Below, in pieces: positions 1 to 6,079 of a DNA stretch of 6,079 nucleotides. The DNA is from Candidatus Sulfotelmatobacter sp. (GTDB taxonomy: Bacteria > Acidobacteriota > Terriglobia > Terriglobales > SbA1): the NCBI GenBank assembly GCA_030151135.1, contig JASLEQ010000096.1, forward strand, positions 1 through 6,079, in the 5' to 3' direction. The stretch's first letter is position 1. Each line of letters opens with the position of its first letter. The notes beneath the pieces were generated by a model. That model saw only the letters and a list, made by a program, of their open reading frames with translations, was not told the origin of the DNA and ran no database searches. Made by a program: the position numbers and the translations under genes.

Positions 1-3000
1 CTAGTCTGCTGCCATTCCTTGTGCTTCCGCTTCGACCGGCGCCGGCGCGAACTCTCCTTGGGTATTCTCGCCTCGAAGTTGGGCCTCAAGGGAGGCCAAC
101 TGCGCTTCAATGTCTTGTTCCGCCTTGCGTTTGCGGATGACTTCTTCGCGATAGCGCCGCAGGAAGTAGTCGATCGTCTCAACGCGAATCCGAATTGATC
201 CTGTCGGCTTGTTTTCGTCGAGATCCTTGAAGCAGAAGTACGGAGTGCCTGACTGCTCGATGATGCCTTCGATCACTCCATAGATCGGGGCGTCGTGGCC
301 GCACTTGAAGCTGGAAATTTCAAGAGCCACCAGGTTGGGGTGTCGCGCGGTAAACTTCGCCGCCCACACTTTGTGGTTTGTGCTGCAAGAGTAAGAGTTC
401 TTCCAGGCGTCAGTGATATCGAGCGGACTGCTAACAACTCCCGCGCGGACTTCTTCTCCGAACAATCGTTCCAGCAAGTCATCGTCGATGGGCAGGGTGT
501 TTTGCGAAAAGATCGGATATCCCAGCTTCTGGAACTCGTCGAGAATCTCGTGATTCAAGCCCGGATCGTGGTGATAGGGTCTTCCCAACATCACGATGCC
601 GATGCGATCCTCGCGCTCGAGTTGATCGAGGACCTCGCGGGCCTTGCGGCGAATGCGCGTTTCGTAATCGTTCAGGGCGGCGAATCCGCATTCAATGGCC
701 CGATCATTTTCCTCGGGCGAGAGGCCGAGAATGGACTGAAACGCCTGCAGCATCTGGTATGCGAACAATTTGCGATCGGCGAAATTCAATACGGGATCGA
801 TGTACTTCACATTGTGCTCGGCAAAAACGTCATTTTCTTTTGTGAATGCCGCTTTTACGGTCTCAGGGGTAGCGGTGACCGTTGGGCATGCATTCGTGCC
901 GACAATCTTTTGCAAGGGCGAGTGCAGCACGTCGTACATGGGGAAGAAGATCGCATCGAGCGGCTTCTTGCGATGCTTTTCCTGGATGAGGTTATAGACG
1001 TGCGAGATGCCGATCTTCGCGGGGAAGCAGGGATCGATGGCGCCGCGGCTTGCGCCCGCGCGATAGAGTTCCGAACTCGTATAGTCGGAGTAAATGATAT
1101 TTTCGGGCTGAACGCCGAGGCTCTCGAAATAGGCGTTGAACAGCGGCGCGTAGGTGTAGATGTTCAGGACGCGCGGAATGCCAATGCGGACCTTACTACG
1201 GTGTTGCATCGAGGCCCGGCGTTCTTTGTCGCCTTTCCGCCATCCGGCCCATCCCTTTGTCGGCGGCGCATCGGCCACGCTCTTGGCGTTAGTCGGACGG
1301 AAAACTTCTTTGGAAGCGTAGTCCACGAAATTGGGATGCTGTGCACGAATCGCGTCGAGTCCGGCCTTGATGTCCTTCATATCGTTGACATCTTCTACCG
1401 TGCCTTTTTCGCAGGTAGCGATGATGAGCCGCTGCTCGCCGTGCATGAGCGGCACTTTCGTGACTTTCTGGATTGGCACGAAGCTCATGTCGGTTTTGGG
1501 CGCAGTGCGAATGTCGATGAAGGTTCTCAGGCAGTCGTTCTTACAGAAATGGCAGCGCGTGTCTTCGTTGCGGGTCGTGCGGTATTCGATTTTGCGCACT
1601 GCATCGAGCCCAACGAACGCGGTCTGCTGCCCATTGCGCCACAAGCGCAATGATTCCTGGGCGGCGCCGATCGCGCCTGATTCCCCGCAGTGCTCGTGAA
1701 CGATAATTTCAGGCTGCTTGCCGGTGGCGCGAAAGCTGTTGCGAATAAAATCGACTTCGGCCTTCACCACAGCAAGATTGTTTTGCGTGCCACCTTGCAG
1801 CACGAAACGGGAACCTAGGGCAGCCAGGTTGGGAATGCTCGCGACATAGAGAAAGACGTTCTTGGGAAGTACGGCGGCCAGTCCGGCGAGAATCTCTTCT
1901 GCGCGCCAGCCCTGACGCTGGAAATTCACGATGTCCGACTGCATGAATACCGCGCAGCCATAACCGAATACCGGCATCGCCTGCGCGGAGAATGCCAGAT
2001 CTGCATACTGATTGACGCTGAGGCCGAACCCCTCGGCCGTCGATTGCAGGAAATATCCATTCCCGGCCGAACATTGCGTGTTGAGCTTGAAATCTTTTAC
2101 GCGCCCGTTGTGCAGGATGATGATCTTGATGTCCTGGCCGCCGACGTCGACGATGACATGCGGATCTTCGTAGAACTTGAGCGCAGATTCCGTGTGCGCG
2201 ACGGTTTCTACGAGGGCAACATCCGCATTTAAAACGTCTTTGAGAATGTCCTTGGCATATCCAGTGGTTGCGACGCCGAGCACCTCAAGCTTGGCATTCT
2301 GCTTTTCTACTTGTCCGCGCAGGTTCTCGAACATGTCAATCGTGTCCTGGATGGGATTGCCGTTCGAGAGTTGATAGGACTTGCAGAGAATGTCGCCGTT
2401 TTCGTCGAGAAGGACGGCCTTGGTCGAAGTCGATCCGCCATCAATGCCGATAAATCCGCCGACCGTTGTGCCACTCTGAAATACCGCCGGAGTGAATTTC
2501 TTCGGCCTGTAAGCATCTTTGAAGACGTCGAGTTCTCCCGGTTTCTCAACCAGTCCTTTGCCGCCGGATTTAGCCTTTTCCTCCTGGCGACCGAATTCGA
2601 TGTAATGCACCAGACGCTCGTATCCCACATAGCAGCCAATGCAGTCGTCTTCACTCTTGCCGAATTCAACAGCGCCCAAGGCGGCGAAGTACTGAGCGTT
2701 TTGCGGGACTTTAATCAACTCTTCCGGCTTGGCGCCATTTGGAATCTGCACCTTGCGTTCCTGCCACATGCGAGGAATGTTGGCCTGCCAGGCCTCGCGC
2801 ATACCGCGAATGAAGCTGTTCGGTCCGCCCAGCAGAAGCACATGCGGCCGCAGTGTATGACCGCGCGTCAGGACGCTCAGATTCTGCAGGATGATCGCTT
2901 CGAACAGCGACGCCATCAACTCATCGGGTGGCGTTCCTACTTTCTGCAGGCCGTTGATGTCGGTTTCGGCGAAGACGCCGCACTTGCCCGCAACCTTGTG

Positions 3001-3603
3001 AAGCTTGATCCCGTGATATTTCTGCTCAGCTAAAAGTTCGGTTGGAATTTTCAGTTTGGCGTTGATCTTGTCGATGACCGCGCCGGTTCCTCCAGCGCAC
3101 TTGTCGTTCATCGATGGAATCTTTTTCTTGCGCCCAGTCTCCTCATCATCTTTGAAGACAATGATCTTGGCGTCCTGACCACCGAGTTCGATGACGGAAT
3201 AGACTTCGGGGTGAAGTTTCTCAACGGCCAGAGACACTGCCGTCACTTCCTGCACGAACTTCGCGCCAATCTGTTCCGCGATGGCAGTCCCGCCGGAGCC
3301 AGTGAGGAATATGCGGGTGTTGTGGCGATTGATGCCAACCTCGGCTTCCATCCGCTTGAGGAATTCGAGCGTCTTTTCCGGTTGCTTGGTTTCGTGACGC
3401 TGATAGTCCTGCCACAGTGTCTTGTCGTTCGCCGCATCAACCACTACTGCCTTCACAGTCGTTGAACCAACATCAAGCCCGACAAGGAACTGGGTGCTGT
3501 GATCATGCGGCTTGTGCGCCTGCTTGACCTGCGGAATGGGTCGAGCCGCTTGACCCTCGAGAGGAGCGATCTGGATTAATTGGGGTGCCTTATGATCGTG
3601 CAT
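1..3603 (-). CDS. Tandem acyl-CoA dehydratase activase (BadF/BadG/HgdC type) with DUF2229 and HgdB-like regions, 1200 aa
   Basis: Predicted cytoplasmic ATP-driven electron donor of the HgdC/BadF/BadG family; substrate unknown. Activase domain 1 (about residues 39-315) has phosphate motif LDVGSTTVKA (43-52), second motif ELGGQDAKI (139-147), adenosine-type motif LLLGGPNSF (256-264), and cluster cysteines C169 (DKCAGGTG) and C208 (KCGVFAETD). Activase domain 2 (about 383-655) repeats this: IDGGSTSTKA (387-396), DVGGQDIKI (486-494), C511 (QCSAGNG) and C550 (GCAVFMQSD). A linker holds C684, C687, C691 and C731, a likely extra [4Fe-4S] site. A DUF2229-like domain starts near 804 (IGIPRVLNIYTYAP) and includes DPCFPAK (857-863). 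An HgdB-like part has GRPYHHDP (1007-1014) and SSFKCGHDA (1097-1105). The tail (1148-1176) is charged and coiled-coil-like. There is no signal peptide or membrane segment. The ATG start leaves a 38-residue His-rich leader; the TAG stop is at bases 1-3. Family assignment is firm; function is inferred. Confidence 0.95.
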   Translation of the reverse strand: MHDHKAPQLIQIAPLEGQAARPIPQVKQAHKPHDHSTQFLVGLDVGSTTVKAVVVDAANDKTLWQDYQRHETKQPEKTLEFLKRMEAEVGINRHNTRIFLTGSGGTAIAEQIGAKFVQEVTAVSLAVEKLHPEVYSVIELGGQDAKIIVFKDDEETGRKKKIPSMNDKCAGGTGAVIDKINAKLKIPTELLAEQKYHGIKLHKVAGKCGVFAETDINGLQKVGTPPDELMASLFEAIILQNLSVLTRGHTLRPHVLLLGGPNSFIRGMREAWQANIPRMWQERKVQIPNGAKPEELIKVPQNAQYFAALGAVEFGKSEDDCIGCYVGYERLVHYIEFGRQEEKAKSGGKGLVEKPGELDVFKDAYRPKKFTPAVFQSGTTVGGFIGIDGGSTSTKAVLLDENGDILCKSYQLSNGNPIQDTIDMFENLRGQVEKQNAKLEVLGVATTGYAKDILKDVLNADVALVETVAHTESALKFYEDPHVIVDVGGQDIKIIILHNGRVKDFKLNTQCSAGNGYFLQSTAEGFGLSVNQYADLAFSAQAMPVFGYGCAVFMQSDIVNFQRQGWRAEEILAGLAAVLPKNVFLYVASIPNLAALGSRFVLQGGTQNNLAVVKAEVDFIRNSFRATGKQPEIIVHEHCGESGAIGAAQESLRLWRNGQQTAFVGLDAVRKIEYRTTRNEDTRCHFCKNDCLRTFIDIRTAPKTDMSFVPIQKVTKVPLMHGEQRLIIATCEKGTVEDVNDMKDIKAGLDAIRAQHPNFVDYASKEVFRPTNAKSVADAPPTKGWAGWRKGDKERRASMQHRSKVRIGIPRVLNIYTYAPLFNAYFESLGVQPENIIYSDYTSSELYRAGASRGAIDPCFPAKIGISHVYNLIQEKHRKKPLDAIFFPMYDVLHSPLQKIVGTNACPTVTATPETVKAAFTKENDVFAEHNVKYIDPVLNFADRKLFAYQMLQAFQSILGLSPEENDRAIECGFAALNDYETRIRRKAREVLDQLEREDRIGIVMLGRPYHHDPGLNHEILDEFQKLGYPIFSQNTLPIDDDLLERLFGEEVRAGVVSSPLDITDAWKNSYSCSTNHKVWAAKFTARHPNLVALEISSFKCGHDAPIYGVIEGIIEQSGTPYFCFKDLDENKPTGSIRIRVETIDYFLRRYREEVIRKRKAEQDIEAQLASLEAQLRGENTQGEFAPAPVEAEAQGMAAD

Positions 3604-3613
3604 TAAGTCGTAA

Positions 3614-3617
3614 CTCC
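3614..3617 (-). promoter_or_regulatory. Weak ribosome binding site of the 1200-aa gene
   Basis: On the minus strand this reads GGAG, ten bases before the ATG at 3601-3603. Match and spacing are poorer than for the upstream gene, so the large activase may be made in smaller amounts than its partner. No better Shine-Dalgarno sequence lies between the hairpin and the start. Confidence 0.45.
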
Positions 3618-3642
3618 AAAGTCAGAAGAGCTGAAGGTTGGT

Positions 3643-3675
3643 GCCAGGCCTCGTAAAATTTCGGCGAGGCCTGGC
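3643..3675 (-). promoter_or_regulatory. Intercistronic stem-loop between the two genes
   Basis: GCCAGGCCTCG (3643-3653) and CGAGGCCTGGC (3665-3675) form a perfect, GC-rich 11-bp inverted repeat around an 11-base AT-rich loop. It starts 19 bases past the stop of the 595-aa gene and ends 39 bases before the start of the 1200-aa gene. No run of Us follows on either strand, so it is not a typical intrinsic terminator. It could be an mRNA-stabilising or processing hairpin, a partial terminator that lowers expression of the second gene, or a binding site. The structure is certain from the sequence; the role is inferred. Confidence 0.65.
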
Positions 3676-3694
3676 GTGTTCCGCTTCAGGCGAA

Positions 3695-5482
3695 TTAGTC
3701 GCCCATTGCAGGGGCTGTTTCCACCCGCACCCGCGACCGCTTCCAGAAATGCGTATCCTTGTCGATTCGATCGCTAACGTGCAGAATGAACTGCGCTGCC
3801 GTGCCTGCGACCCCTTCCTTCGGCGGTACGTGGTAGAACGGCCGCTTCAGTTCGGGATGCTCGTCGATGTACTCGCGAATCTGAGCCATCGTCTTGCCGG
3901 TCGACTTCAGACACTCTTCAAACTCAGCCTTTGCTTTCATCTTGGCCTCGCCGAGCGCCATCTGGACACGACTATGCGCGTTGACCTCGCCTTCGCCGGA
4001 AGTCTCAATTGGAAGAAAGATCATGTCCTTGAATTTGTTGATCACGGCCGACTGAACGCCATCCGACTGCGAGGATGGCATGCATCCGAATGGCTTCAAT
4101 GCCAGCACCATGTGGCAGTACTTGTGGATTGTGTAGTAGACATTTTTGCCGACTTCCAGGTGTCCTTCGCCACCGCGCGCGAACTGGTTGTAGAAGGGAT
4201 TTGCGAGGTCGGCCAGTTCTTTTTGCGGCGCCAGATGATGGGTGATGCCGCCCAGATTTTTGGCCGTCCGGTGATAGAAGAAGCCCCACATTCTCTCGCC
4301 GGCGCCGATTCCCCATAACTTCTTACGCAGTCCGATGTAGTTGGCGAACTGCTTCTTCGCCTCGTACCACTTGGCATCTTTGTGCGGACGATTGACGGGC
4401 CATTTTGCGATTGCGTGCGCCTTCGCCTGGTACATCAGATAAGCAACCCAAGTCGCGATTGGCTCGACGAGCACCTGTGCTCCTTCGCGCTCGAGGAATT
4501 CAAACATGTGGAAGTTGCCATCGCCTTCCGTAAGCTGCGCCCAGAATTCGCCAGTGATTTTCACCAGCGGTTTAACGCGGGTGCGGTCAACTTCAATCGA
4601 GTTCATCTTCTCGCGGGCGTTCTTCAAGGCGTTCAGATAATCCTTGCCCCACATATGCTCGTGCCATTTGCCGAAGACGTTTAGCGTGTTGCGAAGAACT
4701 TTGTTGCTCTTCACCTTGGGTTTCAGCCAATTCGGCCCGCTCTGCTCGATCTCGAAGGACTTGCGGCTTTTCAGGTCTTCGCACAGTCCGTCGACCATCT
4801 CGCGGAACACGCGGTCGGTCTCGCCTTTGTTCACTTCGTACGGACGAATCTGGTAGATCAGGTCGTTGATCACGTCGCCCATGTGCATGGCGTTCAACAT
4901 GCCAAATCCGAAGTCGATCGAGAATTTCAATCCTGGCTCGCCTGACGCCGCCTTGATTCCGTCGCTGTCCTTGAACAGCAACACGCGGAATCCGTCGAAT
5001 CCCGCATTCTTCAATGCGAAGCGATACTCAGCCTCATACATGCCGAAGCGGCAGGGCCCGCAGGAACCGGCGGTAAAGAAAACATAGTTGTCGAGAATCT
5101 GCTGGCGGGTGAGGCCTTCCTTCTCAAGGAATTGGAGATACTGCACCAGATTGCCCACCGTGAAGTAGGTGGGATTGCATTGGCCGTTGTTCCCATACTC
5201 TTTTCCGGTCTGGAACGCGGGTACATCGGGGACGGGAAGCTTTTCGCAGCGATAGCCGCAACCTTGAAAGACGGCGCGGATCAGGTCCTCGTGTTTCCAG
5301 GTGAATCCGCCGAACAGGATCGTGGTGTGCGGACGCTGTTCCGCGGTAAAGGCTCGCTCGACTGGACGGTGAAAATGATCGGGCCGGTCTAGCCCGGCAA
5401 TTTTGCGCAAGCGTGCGCGCTCGGCTTCCAGACGCTGTTTAATTTCTGATTCGTTCTCGATATGAACTAAATTCGTCGCCAT
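3695..5482 (-). CDS. 2-hydroxyacyl-CoA dehydratase (HgdA/HgdB)-like iron-sulfur protein, 595 aa
   Basis: Probable cytoplasmic reductase partner of the downstream tandem activase, matching the C-terminal half of giant fused activases in other bacteria. The N-terminal 45 residues are charged and helical (ESEIKQRLEAERARLRKIAG). The conserved part starts near 53 with TTILFGGFTWKHEDL, then GNNGQCNPTYF (98-108, C102) and TAGSCGPCRFGMYEAE (137-152, C141 and C144). A second HgdB-type block begins near 308 (KITGEFWAQL, then EREGAQVLVEPIATW). The last block has KYCHM (C456), PFGCMPSS (464-471, C467) and GEVNAHSRVQMAL (498-510). C75, C79, C234 and C524 are further cysteines. C102, C141, C144, C456 and C467 sit in the conserved-looking blocks and are the best ligand candidates for a [4Fe-4S] or double-cubane cluster. 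No membrane segment or signal peptide is seen. The ATG at 5480-5482 has a strong, well-spaced GGAGG. It is the first gene of the pair; its TAA is 91 bases before the next start. Family is well supported; reaction unknown. Confidence 0.94.
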   Translation of the reverse strand: MATNLVHIENESEIKQRLEAERARLRKIAGLDRPDHFHRPVERAFTAEQRPHTTILFGGFTWKHEDLIRAVFQGCGYRCEKLPVPDVPAFQTGKEYGNNGQCNPTYFTVGNLVQYLQFLEKEGLTRQQILDNYVFFTAGSCGPCRFGMYEAEYRFALKNAGFDGFRVLLFKDSDGIKAASGEPGLKFSIDFGFGMLNAMHMGDVINDLIYQIRPYEVNKGETDRVFREMVDGLCEDLKSRKSFEIEQSGPNWLKPKVKSNKVLRNTLNVFGKWHEHMWGKDYLNALKNAREKMNSIEVDRTRVKPLVKITGEFWAQLTEGDGNFHMFEFLEREGAQVLVEPIATWVAYLMYQAKAHAIAKWPVNRPHKDAKWYEAKKQFANYIGLRKKLWGIGAGERMWGFFYHRTAKNLGGITHHLAPQKELADLANPFYNQFARGGEGHLEVGKNVYYTIHKYCHMVLALKPFGCMPSSQSDGVQSAVINKFKDMIFLPIETSGEGEVNAHSRVQMALGEAKMKAKAEFEECLKSTGKTMAQIREYIDEHPELKRPFYHVPPKEGVAGTAAQFILHVSDRIDKDTHFWKRSRVRVETAPAMGD

Positions 5483-5485
5483 GGC

Positions 5486-5492
5486 TTCCTCC
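5486..5492 (-). promoter_or_regulatory. Ribosome binding site of the 595-aa gene
   Basis: On the minus strand this reads GGAGGAA. The GGAGG core lies five bases before the ATG at 5480-5482, close to the ideal Shine-Dalgarno arrangement. It supports that ATG as the true start and suggests efficient translation of the first gene. Confidence 0.8.
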
Positions 5493-5503
5493 GGCGTAGG
5501 GCT

Positions 5504-5530
5504 TTGATAGGTATGGGATTAGCGAGACAA
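5504..5530 (-). promoter_or_regulatory. Weak candidate sigma-70-type promoter
   Basis: On the minus strand, TTGTCT (5525-5530) could be a -35 box and TATCAA (5504-5509) a -10 box. Each matches four of six consensus bases, but the spacer is only 15 bases. A transcript from here would have a leader of about 15 bases before the ATG. Position just upstream of the first gene is its main merit, so treat it as a guess. Confidence 0.15.
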
Positions 5531-5593
5531 CTGAGGGAAGAGTTTGCTGAAGGGAAACGGTCGCGCGAACAGAGGCTGGGATGACGCAGAGAT

Positions 5594-5629
5594 GAGAGGC
5601 TCTCCCGCTGACTTTAAATCTGCCGCTGA
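5594..5629. repeat. Short palindrome plus direct repeat cluster
   Basis: GAGAGGCTCTC (5594-5604) is an 11-base palindrome with a single central base. Immediately after it CCGCTGA occurs twice (5605-5611 and 5623-5629), exactly 18 bases apart, flanking a TTTAAA core. This could be an operator-like site in the leader of the two-gene unit or part of a dispersed non-coding repeat. Only the sequence symmetry is certain. Confidence 0.35.
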
Positions 5630-5716
5630 ACCGCATCCGAAACTCCGAGGATTGGTTGTTGGGCCCAAGTCTTCTGCCGGGTGTTTCCTGGCGAAGGCTT
5701 CATACATCCAGAGAGG

Positions 5717-5738
5717 CGTCTGTCGTTAGTTACAGACG
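5717..5738. repeat. Inverted repeat, 7-bp arms
   Basis: CGTCTGT (5717-5723) and ACAGACG (5732-5738) are perfect complements around an eight-base loop. No T run follows on either side, so an intrinsic terminator is unlikely. A regulator site or RNA hairpin is possible. Confidence 0.4.
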
Positions 5739-5744
5739 GTTGGG

Positions 5745-5758
5745 GAGGCGATTGCCTC
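5745..5758. repeat. Inverted repeat, 5-bp arms with tetraloop
   Basis: GAGGC (5745-5749) and GCCTC (5754-5758) pair across GATT, seven bases beyond the preceding inverted repeat. The two hairpins together could form a tandem structure in a transcript. Arms this short can arise by chance. Confidence 0.3.
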
Positions 5759-5789
5759 GATTGTTGTCCCCAAGCTGTCCCAGTGGAGA

Positions 5790-5819
5790 GCTTTCTTAAG
5801 TTTCCTTTTAGCAGAAAGC
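5790..5819. repeat. Inverted repeat, 7-bp arms with 16-base spacer
   Basis: GCTTTCT (5790-5796) and AGAAAGC (5813-5819) are perfect complements separated by 16 AT-rich bases. The long spacer suits a dimeric regulator site better than a terminator. No regulator gene is in view, and chance is possible. Confidence 0.3.
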
Positions 5820-6034
5820 AATAGTCCTGTGCAAGATCAGAAAACTGATGGCTGGGATGCAATCCTCGGATTTTCGAATCGTTCCTTCAGAGCCGAGGCC
5901 GGCGGGATCTTGGTGCAGCCCTTCAAGTTCCGTCGTCTGCGGCCGATTCGCACGCCGTCTCGCCATCCAAGCGATCCCAAAAAAATATTCCAACCGAATG
6001 CAACGCTGGGCAGCCCATGACCTGGTCCAAATAG

Positions 6035-6057
6035 CAACCAGCTTCGTGCGCTGGTTG
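6035..6057. repeat. Inverted repeat, 8-bp arms
   Basis: CAACCAGC (6035-6042) and GCTGGTTG (6050-6057) form a perfect 8-bp stem with a seven-base loop. No T tract follows on either strand. It lies near the window's right end and may belong to the neighbouring gene's untranslated region. Confidence 0.4.
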
Positions 6058-6079
6058 ATCCACTCAAGATCGATAGCGG

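Larger units (their letters stand above)
5483..6079. other. Non-coding leader or intergenic region
   Basis: I find no convincing gene in these 597 bases on either strand. The open frames are all under about 85 codons. Two of the minus-strand frames that reach furthest right rely on TTG starts without a good ribosome binding site. None gives a recognisable protein, and several frames are open over the same bases. The region holds several short perfect inverted repeats (listed separately), a seven-base A run at 5979-5985, and presumably the promoter of the two-gene unit near its left end. It may also hold the end or promoter of a neighbour lying beyond 6079. No tRNA-like cloverleaf or clear intrinsic terminator was seen. 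Confidence 0.6.

Noticed and set aside
295..1653. Open frame of 452 codons on the plus strand
   Set aside because: It lies wholly antisense to the activase gene, whose protein shows clear family motifs throughout. The predicted plus-strand protein is unrecognisable, and long antisense frames are common in GC-rich genes.
2311..3033. Open frame of 240 codons on the plus strand
   Set aside because: Antisense to the two activase domains, with no recognisable protein and no operon context.
3638..4318. Open frame of 226 codons on the plus strand
   Set aside because: It starts inside the intercistronic hairpin region and runs antisense through the conserved C-terminal blocks of the 595-aa protein. 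No homology is recognised.
5614..5862. Small minus-strand frame of 82 codons upstream of the pair
   Set aside because: No recognisable protein, and it overlaps other open frames on both strands and the inverted repeats, so coding is not supported.
5860..5890. TTCGAATC motif resembling a tRNA T-loop
   Set aside because: No matching acceptor, D or anticodon stems could be found around it.
5979..5985. Seven-base A run, a possible terminator U tract on the minus strand
   Set aside because: The nearest hairpin on the minus strand (the short TGGGC/GCCCA palindrome near 6007-6017) is over 20 bases away, too far for an intrinsic terminator.
5837..6067. Small minus-strand frame of 76 codons near the right end
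   Set aside because: It needs a TTG start with no good ribosome site, and its codon third positions show no coding bias by eye.
1..6079. CRISPR array, insertion sequence or phage genes
   Set aside because: No regularly spaced repeats, transposase, integrase or phage-like proteins are visible; both genes are metabolic and co-oriented.

Overview
The window holds two complete protein genes on the minus strand, an intercistronic gap of 91 bases with a strong hairpin, and about 600 bases of apparently non-coding DNA upstream. The two genes encode the halves of a 2-hydroxyacyl-CoA dehydratase / benzoyl-CoA reductase type ATP-driven electron-transfer system (the HgdC/BadF/BadG activase and HgdA/HgdB family). 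These are oxygen-sensitive iron-sulfur proteins. An ASKHA-fold ATPase uses ATP hydrolysis to push single low-potential electrons into a partner protein that carries an iron-sulfur cluster.

Region by region (transcription runs right to left). Bases 5483-6079 are leader or spacer DNA with several short perfect inverted repeats and no convincing gene. Bases 5482-3695 encode a 595-residue HgdB-like, cysteine-rich protein with a very good ribosome binding site. Bases 3694-3604 are the intercistronic gap, with an 11-bp perfect stem-loop. Bases 3603-1 encode a 1200-residue protein with two tandem activase domains, a four-cysteine linker, a DUF2229-like domain and an HgdB-like C-terminal part. Its TAG stop is the first three bases of the window, so nothing downstream can be seen.

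The genes probably work together. From memory of the family, many bacteria carry one giant 'acyl-CoA dehydratase activase' of roughly 1400 residues. In it the conserved blocks of the 1200-residue protein are followed by those of the 595-residue protein. Here the blocks sit in two genes, and the gene for the C-terminal half comes first. The 1200-residue protein would be ATPase and part of the reductase, and the 595-residue protein would complete the reductase. The substrate is unknown, and no acyl-CoA ligase, dehydrogenase, ferredoxin or other pathway gene is present to suggest one.

Organism: a bacterium of moderately high GC (mid-50s percent by eye) with an anaerobic-type enzyme system. The split architecture and the protein flavour suggest Acidobacteriota to me, but this is recollection without a search and should be held loosely.
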